From: Thermococcus nautili
Lineage (GTDB): Archaea; Methanobacteriota_B; Thermococci; Thermococcales; Thermococcaceae
DNA: 64,000 nt
NCBI RefSeq assembly: GCF_000585495.1
Contig: NZ_CP007264.1
Coordinates: 186,001 to 250,000, forward strand
Direction of reading: 5' to 3'
In this document: positions 55,501 to 63,456 of the stretch, piece by piece
Layout of the letters: every line of letters begins with the position of its first letter
Position numbering within the stretch: the stretch's first letter is position 1
Translations under genes and position numbers: made by a program
The notes under the pieces: model-generated
Database searches by the model: none
Told to the model about the DNA's origin: nothing
What the model saw: only the letters and a program-made list of their open reading frames with translations

Positions 55501-55971
55501 TCAACCGAAGAAGGCTCCCATCATGTCCATCTGCTCGTCGCTCATGGACTTCACTTTGAACTCGGGCATCTCGGCCTTGAGCTTCTCGTACTCCTCCCCG
55601 GTTATCTCCCTGGCCTCGCCGTTCTCGACGAGGTAGAATATTCCGTAGTCCGGGTCGCGGTAGGCCACGAGGAACTTCCCGACCTCAATGTCGTCGAAGT
55701 TCACGAAGATGACGTTTCCGCCGGTATAGGGCTTCCTGCACTTGAAGGGGAAGCTGGAGGAGTTGAGCATCGCATCACCCAAGGCCTGGTTGGCCCTCTC
55801 ACCGTTTATCTCGGTCCAGAAGGGCCTTCCCTCGAAGTCGCCCTCGACGACGATGAGGAACCTCTGACCGTCGAGCTCGACTATCGGGGCTCCCTTCTCC
55901 TGAAGTATCTTGAAGAGCTCACCGATTGTCTCGGCGTTTCTCAGAGAGGCAACGAATCCCTCAACCTTCAT
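55501..55971 (-). CDS. Conserved hypothetical protein before CLC channel
   Basis: 156 residues, soluble, no signal peptide. Strand-rich pattern MKVEGFVASLRNAETIGELF, FLIVVEGDFEGRPFWTEING, NVIFVNFDDIEVGKFLVAYR, then a charged tail. ATG 55971 follows GGTGAAAGAC. It is co-transcribed with the CLC gene (5 bases apart). No family or catalytic motif recognised; a role in regulating the channel is only a guess. Confidence 0.7.
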   Translation of the reverse strand: MKVEGFVASLRNAETIGELFKILQEKGAPIVELDGQRFLIVVEGDFEGRPFWTEINGERANQALGDAMLNSSSFPFKCRKPYTGGNVIFVNFDDIEVGKFLVAYRDPDYGIFYLVENGEAREITGEEYEKLKAEMPEFKVKSMSDEQMDMMGAFFG

Positions 55972-56061
55972 GTCTTTCACCGTTCCCAACTCCAAAATCC
56001 GGGTTATAAGCGTTTGGGAGAAGGTTTTTTAGAGGCCCCGAAAACTTTGGGTGGTGGTGAG

Positions 56062-57327
56062 ATGTTAGTAGATGCCGACCTTCACCTTCACTCTCGCTAC
56101 TCCAAAGCCGTCTCGAAGGCGATGACGATACCCAATCTGGCAGAAAACGCGCGCTTCAAGGGCCTCGGTCTCGTCGGAACGGGTGACATTCTCAACCCCC
56201 ACTGGGAATCAGAGCTCCTCAGATACGCCAAGAAAGTCGATGAAGGAACTTACGAGCTCAACGGGATTCGCTTCCTTCTCACGGCGGAGGTCGAGGACAA
56301 CAGGAGGGTTCACCACGTCCTGATTTTCCCGAGCATCGAGACGGTTCGCGAGATGAGGGAAATCCTTGGGAAGTACTCAAACGACATCGAGACCGAGGGT
56401 AGGCCCCACCTGAGCCTCTCCGCGGCTGAAATAGCGGATATGGCCAACGACCTCGATATTTTAATCGGCCCGGCCCACGCCTTCACCCCCTGGACGAGCC
56501 TCTACAAGGAGTATGACAGCTTGAAGGAGGCATATGGAAACGCAAGGGTTCACTTCCTCGAGCTCGGCCTCTCTGCCGACAGCGAGATGGCTGACATGAT
56601 AAAGGCCCATCACGGATTAACATACCTCAGCAACAGCGATGCCCATTCGCCCATGCCCCACCGCCTTGGGCGGGAGTTCAACCGCTTTGAGGTTGAGGAG
56701 GTTACCTTTGAGGAAGTCCGGAAGGCGATTCTAAGGCGCGGCGGAAGGAGAATCGTCCTGAACGCTGGTCTCGACCCAAGGCTTGGGAAGTACCACCTGA
56801 CGGCCTGCTCCCGCTGTTACGCCCAATACTCCCTCGGCGAGGCGAAGGCCTTCAAGTGGAAGTGCCCCAAGTGCGGTGGTCGGATAAAGAAGGGAGTTCG
56901 CGACAGAATACTCGAGCTGGCCGATACAAAGGAAAGACCGAAGGACAGACCGCCTTACCTGCGCCTCGCTCCCCTCGCCGAGATTATCTCAATGGTCATC
57001 GGCAAAGGGATTGAGACCAAGGCAGTTCGGCTGATATGGGAGCGCTTTTTGAGGGACTTCGGGAGCGAGATTCGGGTTCTCGTCGACGTTCCCGTTAAGG
57101 AACTTGCAAATGTCCACGAGGAGGTAGCTAAAGCCATATGGGCCTACCGCAACGGGAAGCTCATCGTTATCCCTGGCGGTGGCGGGAAGTACGGGGAGAT
57201 AAAGCTCCCAGAGGAGATTAGAAAGGCGAGGGTTGAAGACCTTGAGAGCGTTGAGGTAGAAATTCCCGAGGAGACCGAGAAGCCGAGGCAGAGGAGCATA
57301 ACGGACTTCCTCAAGGTTGCCCGGTGA
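56062..57327 (+). CDS. endoQ: Endonuclease Q
   Basis: 421 residues. The PHP metal-site motifs are DADLHLHSRYSK at the N-terminus and GPAHAFTPW and SDAHSPMPHR further on. A four-cysteine zinc site (CSRCYAQYS and CPKCGG) lies about residues 255-280. EndoQ cleaves 5' of deaminated bases such as uracil and hypoxanthine in archaeal DNA repair. The C-terminal QRSITDFLK is a PCNA-interacting (PIP) box. The frame opens earlier, but ATG 56062 follows GGGTGGTGGTGAG. Confidence 0.93.
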   Translation: MLVDADLHLHSRYSKAVSKAMTIPNLAENARFKGLGLVGTGDILNPHWESELLRYAKKVDEGTYELNGIRFLLTAEVEDNRRVHHVLIFPSIETVREMREILGKYSNDIETEGRPHLSLSAAEIADMANDLDILIGPAHAFTPWTSLYKEYDSLKEAYGNARVHFLELGLSADSEMADMIKAHHGLTYLSNSDAHSPMPHRLGREFNRFEVEEVTFEEVRKAILRRGGRRIVLNAGLDPRLGKYHLTACSRCYAQYSLGEAKAFKWKCPKCGGRIKKGVRDRILELADTKERPKDRPPYLRLAPLAEIISMVIGKGIETKAVRLIWERFLRDFGSEIRVLVDVPVKELANVHEEVAKAIWAYRNGKLIVIPGGGGKYGEIKLPEEIRKARVEDLESVEVEIPEETEKPRQRSITDFLKVAR

Positions 57328-57398
57328 GATTGGCAGGATTCGTGAAAAGTTGCTAAACGTGATTGGCAAGTTTGCCCGAAAGGGTAATAAGTAAGAAA

Positions 57399-57413
57399 GT
57401 AGGAAATTCCTAC
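57399..57413. promoter_or_regulatory. Palindrome abutting the AbrB-type antitoxin start
   Basis: GTAGGAA-A-TTCCTAC is a perfect 7-bp inverted repeat with one central base, 4 bases before the ATG at 57418. An AT-rich GGTAATAAGTAAG precedes it (57383-57395). Antitoxins of this type often repress their own gene from such a site. Confidence 0.6.
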
Positions 57414-57417
57414 GGTG

Positions 57418-57666
57418 ATGGGAGTGGAGGTGGTGAAGGTATCCACCAAGGGGCAGGTCGTCATACCCAAGGAAATCCGCGATGCCCTTGGGATACGGAA
57501 CGGGGATTATCTTGTCGTGATAGAGAAAAACGGCTACATCGTGATGAAGAAGCTGAGCGTTGAGGACGTTTTCAAAGAGGGTGAGGAACTCGCAAAGACC
57601 CTTGAAATCACGAGGGAAGACGTAATCAGGGCCGTGAGGGAAGTGAGGTATGAGGATTCTACTTGA
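57418..57666 (+). CDS. AbrB/VapB-type antitoxin-like DNA-binding protein
   Basis: 82 residues. The swapped-hairpin AbrB fold is clear: VVKVSTKGQVVIPKEIRDAL then IRNGDYLVVIEKNGYIVMKK, followed by a helical tail (EEGEELAKTLEITREDVIRAV) of the type that contacts a PIN-domain toxin. The start ATG 57418 lies just after a palindrome. A full toxin gene is missing; only a 13-codon stub overlaps the end. As a solitary regulator it may now bind other promoters. Confidence 0.82.
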   Translation: MGVEVVKVSTKGQVVIPKEIRDALGIRNGDYLVVIEKNGYIVMKKLSVEDVFKEGEELAKTLEITREDVIRAVREVRYEDST

Positions 57667-57691
57667 CACAACCACTGCTTCAAAATCTTAA
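57650..57691 (+). pseudogene. Remnant of a PIN-domain (VapC) toxin start
   Basis: ATG at 57650 overlaps the antitoxin end by 17 bases and encodes MRILLDTTTASKS before TAA. MRILLDT is the standard start of VapC toxins, with the first catalytic aspartate, but the rest of the PIN domain is absent and thiL begins 15 bases on. This suggests a deletion of the toxin body. The length is short, so chance resemblance cannot be excluded. Confidence 0.5.
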
Positions 57692-57706
57692 GCCGGGTGA
57701 GTTCAA

Positions 57707-58660
57707 ATGAGGGAATCCGAAATCATAGACCTCTTCCTCAGGCACCTCAACCGGCAGGGTGACCTGCCACTCGGGGACGATGCCGGTGCCTTGAAGCTCG
57801 GTGAGAAGTGGCTCGTCGCGACCAACGATATGCTCGTCAGGAAAACGGACGTGCCCGATATAATGACTCCCGAGCAGGTCGGCTTCAAGGCAGTAACGAT
57901 GAACGTGAGCGATATAGCTTCGATGGGGGCAAGGCCAATAGGTTTTCTCTTCTCGCTCGGGATTCCAGGGGATTTGGATTCGGACTACCTTGAGGGGATT
58001 GCGAGGGGAATCGGTGAGGCCCTCAACTTCTACGGCCTCCCTGTCCTGAGCGCCGACACCAACGAGGCCGACGACCTAATCATAGACGGTATAGCTCTGG
58101 GGCTTGCCGAGAGACCCCTCACGCGCTCTGGAGCGAGGCCGGGTGAATTGCTCTGCGTTACCGGCGACCTGGGGAGGGCTTTGGCCGGCTACCTCGTCTG
58201 GAAGAACGGGCTCGAGGTGAGCGACGCCGTCAGGAAGGTCCTCTATGAGAAGTTCCTTGAGCCAAGGGCGAGGGTTGAGGAAGGGATTGCGCTCTCAACA
58301 GTGGCCAGCTCGGCGATAGACATCAGCGACGGCCTCGCGAAGGAGCTTTACCTCCTCGCGGAGATGAGCGGTGTTGGACTCGAGGTTTATCCGGAGAGAC
58401 TACCCATCGGCGAGGGCGTTGAGGAGGTGGCGGGGCTTTTGGGCCTCGACCCGGTGGAGGTCGCCCTCGCGAGCGGGGAGGAGTTCGAGCTGGTCTTCAC
58501 GGTTCCACCGGACATCGTGGATAGCATTGATTTTGAGTTTTCTGTCATCGGTGTCGTCACTAATCAAAAGGGCGTTTACTCAGTGGCAAACGGGACTAAA
58601 AAATGCCTTCCTAGGCTTGGTTGGGAGCACCTGAGCCACCAGAAGGTTTATAACCGCTGA
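57707..58660 (+). CDS. thiL: Thiamine-monophosphate kinase
   Basis: 317 residues. ThiL phosphorylates thiamine monophosphate to the diphosphate cofactor. Motifs include GDLPLGDDAGALKLGEKW, VATNDMLV, MNVSDIASMGARP, TGDLGRALAGY and AIDISDGLAKELYLLAE. ATG follows CCGGGTGAGTTCAA. The 3' end contains the TATA box (GGTTTATAACC) of the following operon. Confidence 0.94.
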   Translation: MRESEIIDLFLRHLNRQGDLPLGDDAGALKLGEKWLVATNDMLVRKTDVPDIMTPEQVGFKAVTMNVSDIASMGARPIGFLFSLGIPGDLDSDYLEGIARGIGEALNFYGLPVLSADTNEADDLIIDGIALGLAERPLTRSGARPGELLCVTGDLGRALAGYLVWKNGLEVSDAVRKVLYEKFLEPRARVEEGIALSTVASSAIDISDGLAKELYLLAEMSGVGLEVYPERLPIGEGVEEVAGLLGLDPVEVALASGEEFELVFTVPPDIVDSIDFEFSVIGVVTNQKGVYSVANGTKKCLPRLGWEHLSHQKVYNR

Positions 58661-58677
58661 CATGGAAGGACTTCCGT

Positions 58678-59556
58678 ATGTTCAGTAGTATCAAAATGGA
58701 AGTGCTGACCGGCATTCAGCAGGTGAGATGCGCGAGTTGGCACTACTTCTTTCTCGCCATCGCCACGTATTATGCGAGTGTTCTCCTCTTCGCCCTTCGC
58801 TGGAAGTATGTTCTCAAGGGAACCGGCGTTGACGTCCCCCTGGGTGAGCTCTTCAAAGCAAACCTGGCGGGACTCTTCATGAACAACATAACTCCGATGA
58901 GCAGAGGTGGGGGTGAGCTTCTCAGGATGCTGTGGGTCTCCAAACTTCGGGGAGTCCCAATGGGAATCTCGGCCGTTACCATAATCTACGAGAGGATACT
59001 TGAGTCAATACCCGTCATGGCTATGGTAGCCGTTGGTTTTCTGTACTTCACGACTTCAGAAGCGCTGGTGTTAATGCCCCTCATGGTAGGGCTTGCCCTT
59101 ATATGGATGAAGTGGGAGAGGTTCATAGAGCTCACCCTTCGTGTCTTTCGGGTAGACCTCTCAAAGGAGGAACGGGAGAGAATAGTTGCCCTTAGAAAAT
59201 GCAGCAACGTCAACCTAGTTGGAATCGGGGCCAGTTCCCTCGTCTGGATTCTTGACGTTTTGAGGCTCAAACTAATCACACTGGCCTTTGGGTTGAATGT
59301 CTCCCTCCCCATCTTGGTGTTCGTGTCGGTGGTTAACCTCATACTTGGCATCGCCGCCTTCACTCCCGGCGGGATTGGAGTTGTCGAGGGTGGCTTGGTC
59401 GGAACACTCACATACTTTGGCCTTCCCCCAACACTGGCCGTTTCGGTTGTGGTACTCGAAAGGTTTATCTCCTATGTGTTGGGTAGCCTATCGGGACTGA
59501 TGGTGCTCCTCACATCCGGGGGAAGGGAAGTATGGAGAGCCTTAAAATCGCGCTAG
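58678..59556 (+). CDS. Flippase-like membrane protein (UPF0104/LPG synthase TM type)
   Basis: 292 residues with seven to eight membrane helices. The family signature of the LPG-synthase/UPF0104 membrane domain is visible: ALRWKYVLKGTG, ANLAGLFMNNITPMSRGGGE and FTPGGIGVVEGGLVGTL. Members flip or transfer lipid-linked sugars or aminoacyl-lipids. A TATA box (GGTTTATAACC, 58645-58655) lies so close that the transcript may be leaderless. It overlaps the following GT4 gene by 25 bases. Confidence 0.85.
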   Translation: MFSSIKMEVLTGIQQVRCASWHYFFLAIATYYASVLLFALRWKYVLKGTGVDVPLGELFKANLAGLFMNNITPMSRGGGELLRMLWVSKLRGVPMGISAVTIIYERILESIPVMAMVAVGFLYFTTSEALVLMPLMVGLALIWMKWERFIELTLRVFRVDLSKEERERIVALRKCSNVNLVGIGASSLVWILDVLRLKLITLAFGLNVSLPILVFVSVVNLILGIAAFTPGGIGVVEGGLVGTLTYFGLPPTLAVSVVVLERFISYVLGSLSGLMVLLTSGGREVWRALKSR

Positions 59557-60677
59557 TGAGCGACTGGTACTACCCAAAGCTCGGCGGCGTCGCGGTTCAC
59601 ATGCACGACCTCGCGCTCTACCTGCGGGGACTTGGACACGAGGTCGCTATAATCACGAACGACCGCGAGACGGGCAAGGAGGCCGAGCTGAAGAGGGAGG
59701 GGATAGATTTAATCAAGGTTCCCGGGTACACCCTCGGGAGCGTTGGCATAAACATGAGTGTATTCTCCCACAACGCGACGAGTATGATTCCTTACATAAA
59801 GGATTACGAGGTCGTTCACGGGCAACACGCCTTCACGCCTTTGGCGCTTAAAGCCGTCTCCGCAGGGAGAAAGGCGGGAAAAGCAACCCTAATCACGACG
59901 CACAGCATTAACTACGAGAATTCCTCCGCGATACGCGCCCTTGCCAGGATGACCTTTCCCTACTTCAAATATTACCTCCGCAACCCCCACAGGATAATAG
60001 CCGTCAGCAAGGCCTCGAAAGAGTTCATAAGGCGTTTTACCCGGGTTCCGGTTGAGGTAATCCAGAACGGGGTTAACGTCGGGTTCTTTGACATTCCACT
60101 CTCAAAGGAGGAAGCCAAGGAGAAGCTGGGCCTTGGGGGGAGGGTTATCCTCTACGTGGGCAGGCTGGAACCGAGGAAGGGCGTGAGCACGCTCATCAAC
60201 GCAATGAAGCACGTGAACGGAACCCTTCTGATAGCCGGCCAGGGGAGCATGCTTCCCCTCCTAAGGGAGAGGGCAAAGCTCCTCGGGGTCGCTGACAGGG
60301 TCAGGTTCCTCGGCATGGTCGAGTACTCGAAGCTCCCCGTACTGTACCGCGCGAGCGACGTCTTCGTCCTTCCGAGCCTGAGCGAGGCCTTTGGAATAGT
60401 CCTGCTCGAGGCAATGGCCAGCGGGACGCCGGTCATCGGGACGAGGGTCGGTGGAATCCCCGAGATAATAGACGGCTGCGGTCTGCTCGTCCCGCCCGGG
60501 AACGCCCGGGAGCTCGCCAACGCAATAAACCTCGTCCTCGGCAACCAGAGCGTTGAGAGACGCCTCGGCCGTCTCGGGAAGAGGAGGGTCGAGAGAGTCT
60601 ACGACTGGAACGTCGTCGTGAGAAGAATAGTGGCGCTCTACCGGGAGGTCCTCGACGAGGTGGCAGAGAATGGCTAA
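59532..60677 (+). CDS. Glycosyltransferase family 4
   Basis: 381 residues. GT-B fold: the N-domain glycine loop (YYPKLGGVAVHMHDLALYL) and the C-domain with ILYVGRLEPRKGVSTLI and the nucleotide-sugar motif SEAFGIVLLEAMASGTPVI (ExxxxxxxE). Donor and acceptor are unknown. It sits between a flippase-like protein and a polysaccharide deacetylase, overlapping both, so the operon probably builds a lipid-linked glycan. Confidence 0.92.
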   Translation: MESLKIALVSDWYYPKLGGVAVHMHDLALYLRGLGHEVAIITNDRETGKEAELKREGIDLIKVPGYTLGSVGINMSVFSHNATSMIPYIKDYEVVHGQHAFTPLALKAVSAGRKAGKATLITTHSINYENSSAIRALARMTFPYFKYYLRNPHRIIAVSKASKEFIRRFTRVPVEVIQNGVNVGFFDIPLSKEEAKEKLGLGGRVILYVGRLEPRKGVSTLINAMKHVNGTLLIAGQGSMLPLLRERAKLLGVADRVRFLGMVEYSKLPVLYRASDVFVLPSLSEAFGIVLLEAMASGTPVIGTRVGGIPEIIDGCGLLVPPGNARELANAINLVLGNQSVERRLGRLGKRRVERVYDWNVVVRRIVALYREVLDEVAENG

Positions 60678-61392
60678 GACGGTAATGCTGACCTTCGACG
60701 TTGAGCACGACTGTCCCCCCTTTGCGGAAACCAGAAGGGGCATGAAGGAAAGCCTCCCTCGCGTTATGGACCTCCTTGAGGAGTTTGGAATAAAAGGAAC
60801 TTTCCTTTTCACAGGCAGAATCGCGGAGGAATTCCCGGAGCTGGCGGAGCGCGCTGGAAAAAAGCATGAACTCGGCTGTCACGGTCTTGAGCACGAACGC
60901 TTTGACCGGCTTTCCTTTGAGGAGGCGAAGCGCAGGCTTGAAGAGGCTAAAGAGATTCTCTCCCGCTTTTCCGAGCCGGTCTCTTTCCGCGCCCCCAACT
61001 TCCAGTTTCCGGATAGCTACTATCGCATCTTGGCCGAGCTCGGCTTTAGGGTTGACTCAACCAAGGCCCGCCACAAGGGCTGGCGCAAAGGGGTTACCGA
61101 AATCAACGGCGTTCTCGAAGTTCCCGCCACGACGACCTCCATAGTTACGCGCCTCCCGTGGAGAATGCAGGAAAGGTTTCACAGAAAGTTTGAGAGCCCA
61201 ATCGTTTACATCTTCCACCCTTGGGAGTTCGTGAGGATGCCCAAGCGCTTGAGGCCAGACTGCTGGTTCGGGACCGGGGAAGGGGCGTTGGAAAAGCTCA
61301 GGAAGTTGATTGAGTTCCACCTCGATAACGGTGCGAGGTTTTTAACGCTCCGGGAGTTCTATGAGGAATACCAAAAGCTTAAACGTGGATGA
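60670..61392 (+). CDS. Polysaccharide deacetylase (NodB-like)
   Basis: 240 residues. The NodB catalytic and zinc motifs: LTFDVEHDCPP (TFDxEHD), ELGCHGLEHERF (HxxxH) and FRAPNFQFPDSYY. It removes N-acetyl groups from amino sugars. It overlaps the GT4 end by 8 bases. In this operon the natural substrate would be the glycolipid made by the preceding transferase; that is inference. Confidence 0.9.
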   Translation: MAKTVMLTFDVEHDCPPFAETRRGMKESLPRVMDLLEEFGIKGTFLFTGRIAEEFPELAERAGKKHELGCHGLEHERFDRLSFEEAKRRLEEAKEILSRFSEPVSFRAPNFQFPDSYYRILAELGFRVDSTKARHKGWRKGVTEINGVLEVPATTTSIVTRLPWRMQERFHRKFESPIVYIFHPWEFVRMPKRLRPDCWFGTGEGALEKLRKLIEFHLDNGARFLTLREFYEEYQKLKRG

Positions 61393-61416
61393 ACGGACTT
61401 CTTCTGGGTGAGAGTC

Positions 61417-62466
61417 ATGAAGGAGGCCCTTTACTGGGAGCCCTTAGAGGGGGGTAAAGTTCGCTGTAAGCTCTGTCCTCTCAACTGCATCATAAACGAG
61501 GGCAAGAGGGGTTCCTGTAAGATTAGGAAGAACATCGGAGGAAAACTTTACACGCTCAACTACGGCAAGGTTTCAGCCATCGGAGCCGACCCTGTGGAGA
61601 AGAAACCGCTCTTCCACTTCTGGCCCGGCTCGTGCGCGCTCTCGATAAGCTCTGTCGGCTGTAACATGCACTGCAAGCACTGCCAGAACTGGGAGATAAG
61701 CCAAGCGGATGAAAGCTTTCCATACCTCCACGACATGACGCCCGAGATGGTCGTTGCCATAGCGAAGCGCTACGGCTGTGAGAGCATAGCCTACACCTAC
61801 AACGAGCCCGTAATCTGGTACGAGTTCGTTCTCGACACGGCGAAGCTCGCGAAGAAGGAAGGAATCCACAACCTCCTCATCACCAACGGCTACATCAACG
61901 AGGAGCCTTTTAGAGAACTCGCGCCCTACATCGACGCGATGAACATCGACATCAAAGCCTTCAGCGACGAGTTCTACATGAAGATAGCCGGAGTTCCGAG
62001 CGGTGAGCCGAGCAGGAGGACGGCGGTAATAGCGAAGAAGGACTTTGGAATCCACGTCGAGTTAACGTATCTCATAATCCCGACGCTCAACGATAAGGAA
62101 GAGGAGATACGGGCATTCGCCAGATGGGTTGTCGATGAACTCGGCGACGACACGCCGGTGCACTTCTCCCGCTTCTTCCCGCACTACAAGCTCCTCCACC
62201 TTCCACCGACACCGCTCGAGACGATAGAGATGGCCTACCGCGTAGCTAAAGAAGAGGGTCTGAAGTTCGTCTACATCGGCAACGTGCCGGGTCATCCGGG
62301 TGAGCACACTTACTGCCCCAAGTGTGGAAAGCCTTTAATAGTCCGCTACGGCTTTGAGATTACCGAGTACAATATCACCGAGGACGGAAGGTGTAAGTAC
62401 TGCGGTGAGAGAATCCCGATAGTTGGCACCTACAAGAAAAGGCGCTATCCGGGGATGTGGTGGTGA
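61417..62466 (+). CDS. amrS: AmmeMemoRadiSam system radical SAM enzyme
   Basis: 349 residues. The radical SAM motif is CNMHCKHCQNWEISQ (CxxxCxxC, about residues 84-91). An extra N-terminal cysteine cluster (VRCKLCPLNCIINEGKRG) and a C-terminal zinc ribbon (YCPKCGKPL, CKYCGERIP) are typical of the AmrS group. The partners (AMMECR1 and Memo-type proteins) are not next to it. ATG 61417 follows GGGTGAGAGTC. It overlaps nothing but is 2 bases from the next gene. Confidence 0.9.
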   Translation: MKEALYWEPLEGGKVRCKLCPLNCIINEGKRGSCKIRKNIGGKLYTLNYGKVSAIGADPVEKKPLFHFWPGSCALSISSVGCNMHCKHCQNWEISQADESFPYLHDMTPEMVVAIAKRYGCESIAYTYNEPVIWYEFVLDTAKLAKKEGIHNLLITNGYINEEPFRELAPYIDAMNIDIKAFSDEFYMKIAGVPSGEPSRRTAVIAKKDFGIHVELTYLIIPTLNDKEEEIRAFARWVVDELGDDTPVHFSRFFPHYKLLHLPPTPLETIEMAYRVAKEEGLKFVYIGNVPGHPGEHTYCPKCGKPLIVRYGFEITEYNITEDGRCKYCGERIPIVGTYKKRRYPGMWW

Positions 62467-62468
62467 AA

Positions 62469-63263
62469 ATGGATAAGATTGAGGCGATTTTTTACATCGA
62501 AGGCCTTTCCAACGACAAGAAAGCTTTGGAAAGCGCTGTAGAAAATATCGTGAAAGAGCTAAAGGGGGAGAACCTGGTCGAAGTTCTCGAAATTAACCCC
62601 GAGGATATAATGGAGGGGGAAGGGGTACTCAAGTACTCCGCAGTAATAGAGGCGAAAGTTCGGGGAACCTTTGAGGGAGTTGTCAATGCCGTCCTAAAGT
62701 ACGGTCCTGCCATCGTTGAAGTTCTCGCTCCCGGTAAAATCGAACTGGACTCAAAGAGCCTCATGAAGATTCTCGGGGATGTATCCCTCGTAATGGGGAA
62801 GCTGATGAACAAATTTGGCAGTCTCGCGGCCTATCCGGACCTGAGCGAGGTTCCAGAACCTAGGATTGGGTATTCGAGGGAAGAAATTGAATCCCTAATT
62901 CTCGACGACAGGTACATCAGATATCGCCTTGTAATAGAGGTTTCCGGCAAAGACAGAGCTTCTGTTGAGGAAACCATGAAAAAGGCCCTGTCGCTGGAGG
63001 GGTGTTTGATAAACGTCATGGCACTTGAGGGCTCAGAGGAAGACGGAGAGTTCAAGGGACTCCTTGCGGTTGAGCTCTTGTCGAACTTTGAGACGCTGTT
63101 CCAGCTGGTTGGCAAGTACGCTCCTGTTGCCATCTCAATCCTTGAGCCAGAAATCATAGACGTTACCGCGGGAGAACTCCAGAACACTTTGACTGACCTT
63201 GGAGGCTTCGTTAACGAGCTCACGAGCAGACCAGTTAAAAAGGCCCTTATGTCGAACCAATGA
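62469..63263 (+). CDS. Conserved hypothetical protein with internal duplication
   Basis: 264 residues. Two halves share a pattern: residues about 57-115 (KYSAVIEAKVRGTFEGVVNA to VMGKLMNKFG) and about 195-255 (KGLLAVELLSNFETLFQLVG to GGFVNELTSR), each with strand, helix, then YxPxxxxxLxPxxI. ATG 62469 follows GGGATGTGGTGGTGAAA. No signal peptide or known domain. It lies just after amrS and before the S-layer gene. Function unknown. Confidence 0.72.
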   Translation: MDKIEAIFYIEGLSNDKKALESAVENIVKELKGENLVEVLEINPEDIMEGEGVLKYSAVIEAKVRGTFEGVVNAVLKYGPAIVEVLAPGKIELDSKSLMKILGDVSLVMGKLMNKFGSLAAYPDLSEVPEPRIGYSREEIESLILDDRYIRYRLVIEVSGKDRASVEETMKKALSLEGCLINVMALEGSEEDGEFKGLLAVELLSNFETLFQLVGKYAPVAISILEPEIIDVTAGELQNTLTDLGGFVNELTSRPVKKALMSNQ

Positions 63264-63371
63264 TATTATCGGCAAAAGGCGAATTTGCCATAGGCATTTA
63301 GTTAAGCTTTCTTTTATCATTTACGGCAATCGGCGAGCTTTTTTGGGCCAGTGAAAGGGTCTGAAAGCGAA
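63264..63371. terminator. Probable terminator region between hypothetical gene and S-layer gene
   Basis: GGCAAA-N7-TTTGCC (63271-63289) forms a 6-bp hairpin, followed by the T-rich AGCTTTCTTTTATC (about 63304-63317). This could end the amrS operon transcript. A further T-rich run (GAGCTTTTTTGGG) is near 63332-63345. Confidence 0.45.
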
Positions 63372-63456
63372 AAGTATATATACCCTTTGGGCGCCAAATG
63401 ACAGTGACAACACTTAGATGGGGCTTTAGCCCAACAACTTAGGGAGGTGTTGTGAA
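63372..63456 (+). promoter_or_regulatory. Strong promoter and structured leader of the S-layer gene
   Basis: The TATA box AAGTATATATACCC (about 63372-63385) is preceded by a GCGAA BRE. In the roughly 50-base leader, ACAACAC (63407-63413) pairs with GTGTTGT (63447-63453), enclosing a GGGCT-TT-AGCCC hairpin (63421-63432). The long-range pairing overlaps the end of the ribosome-binding site GGGAGGTG (63442-63449). Confidence 0.65.
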
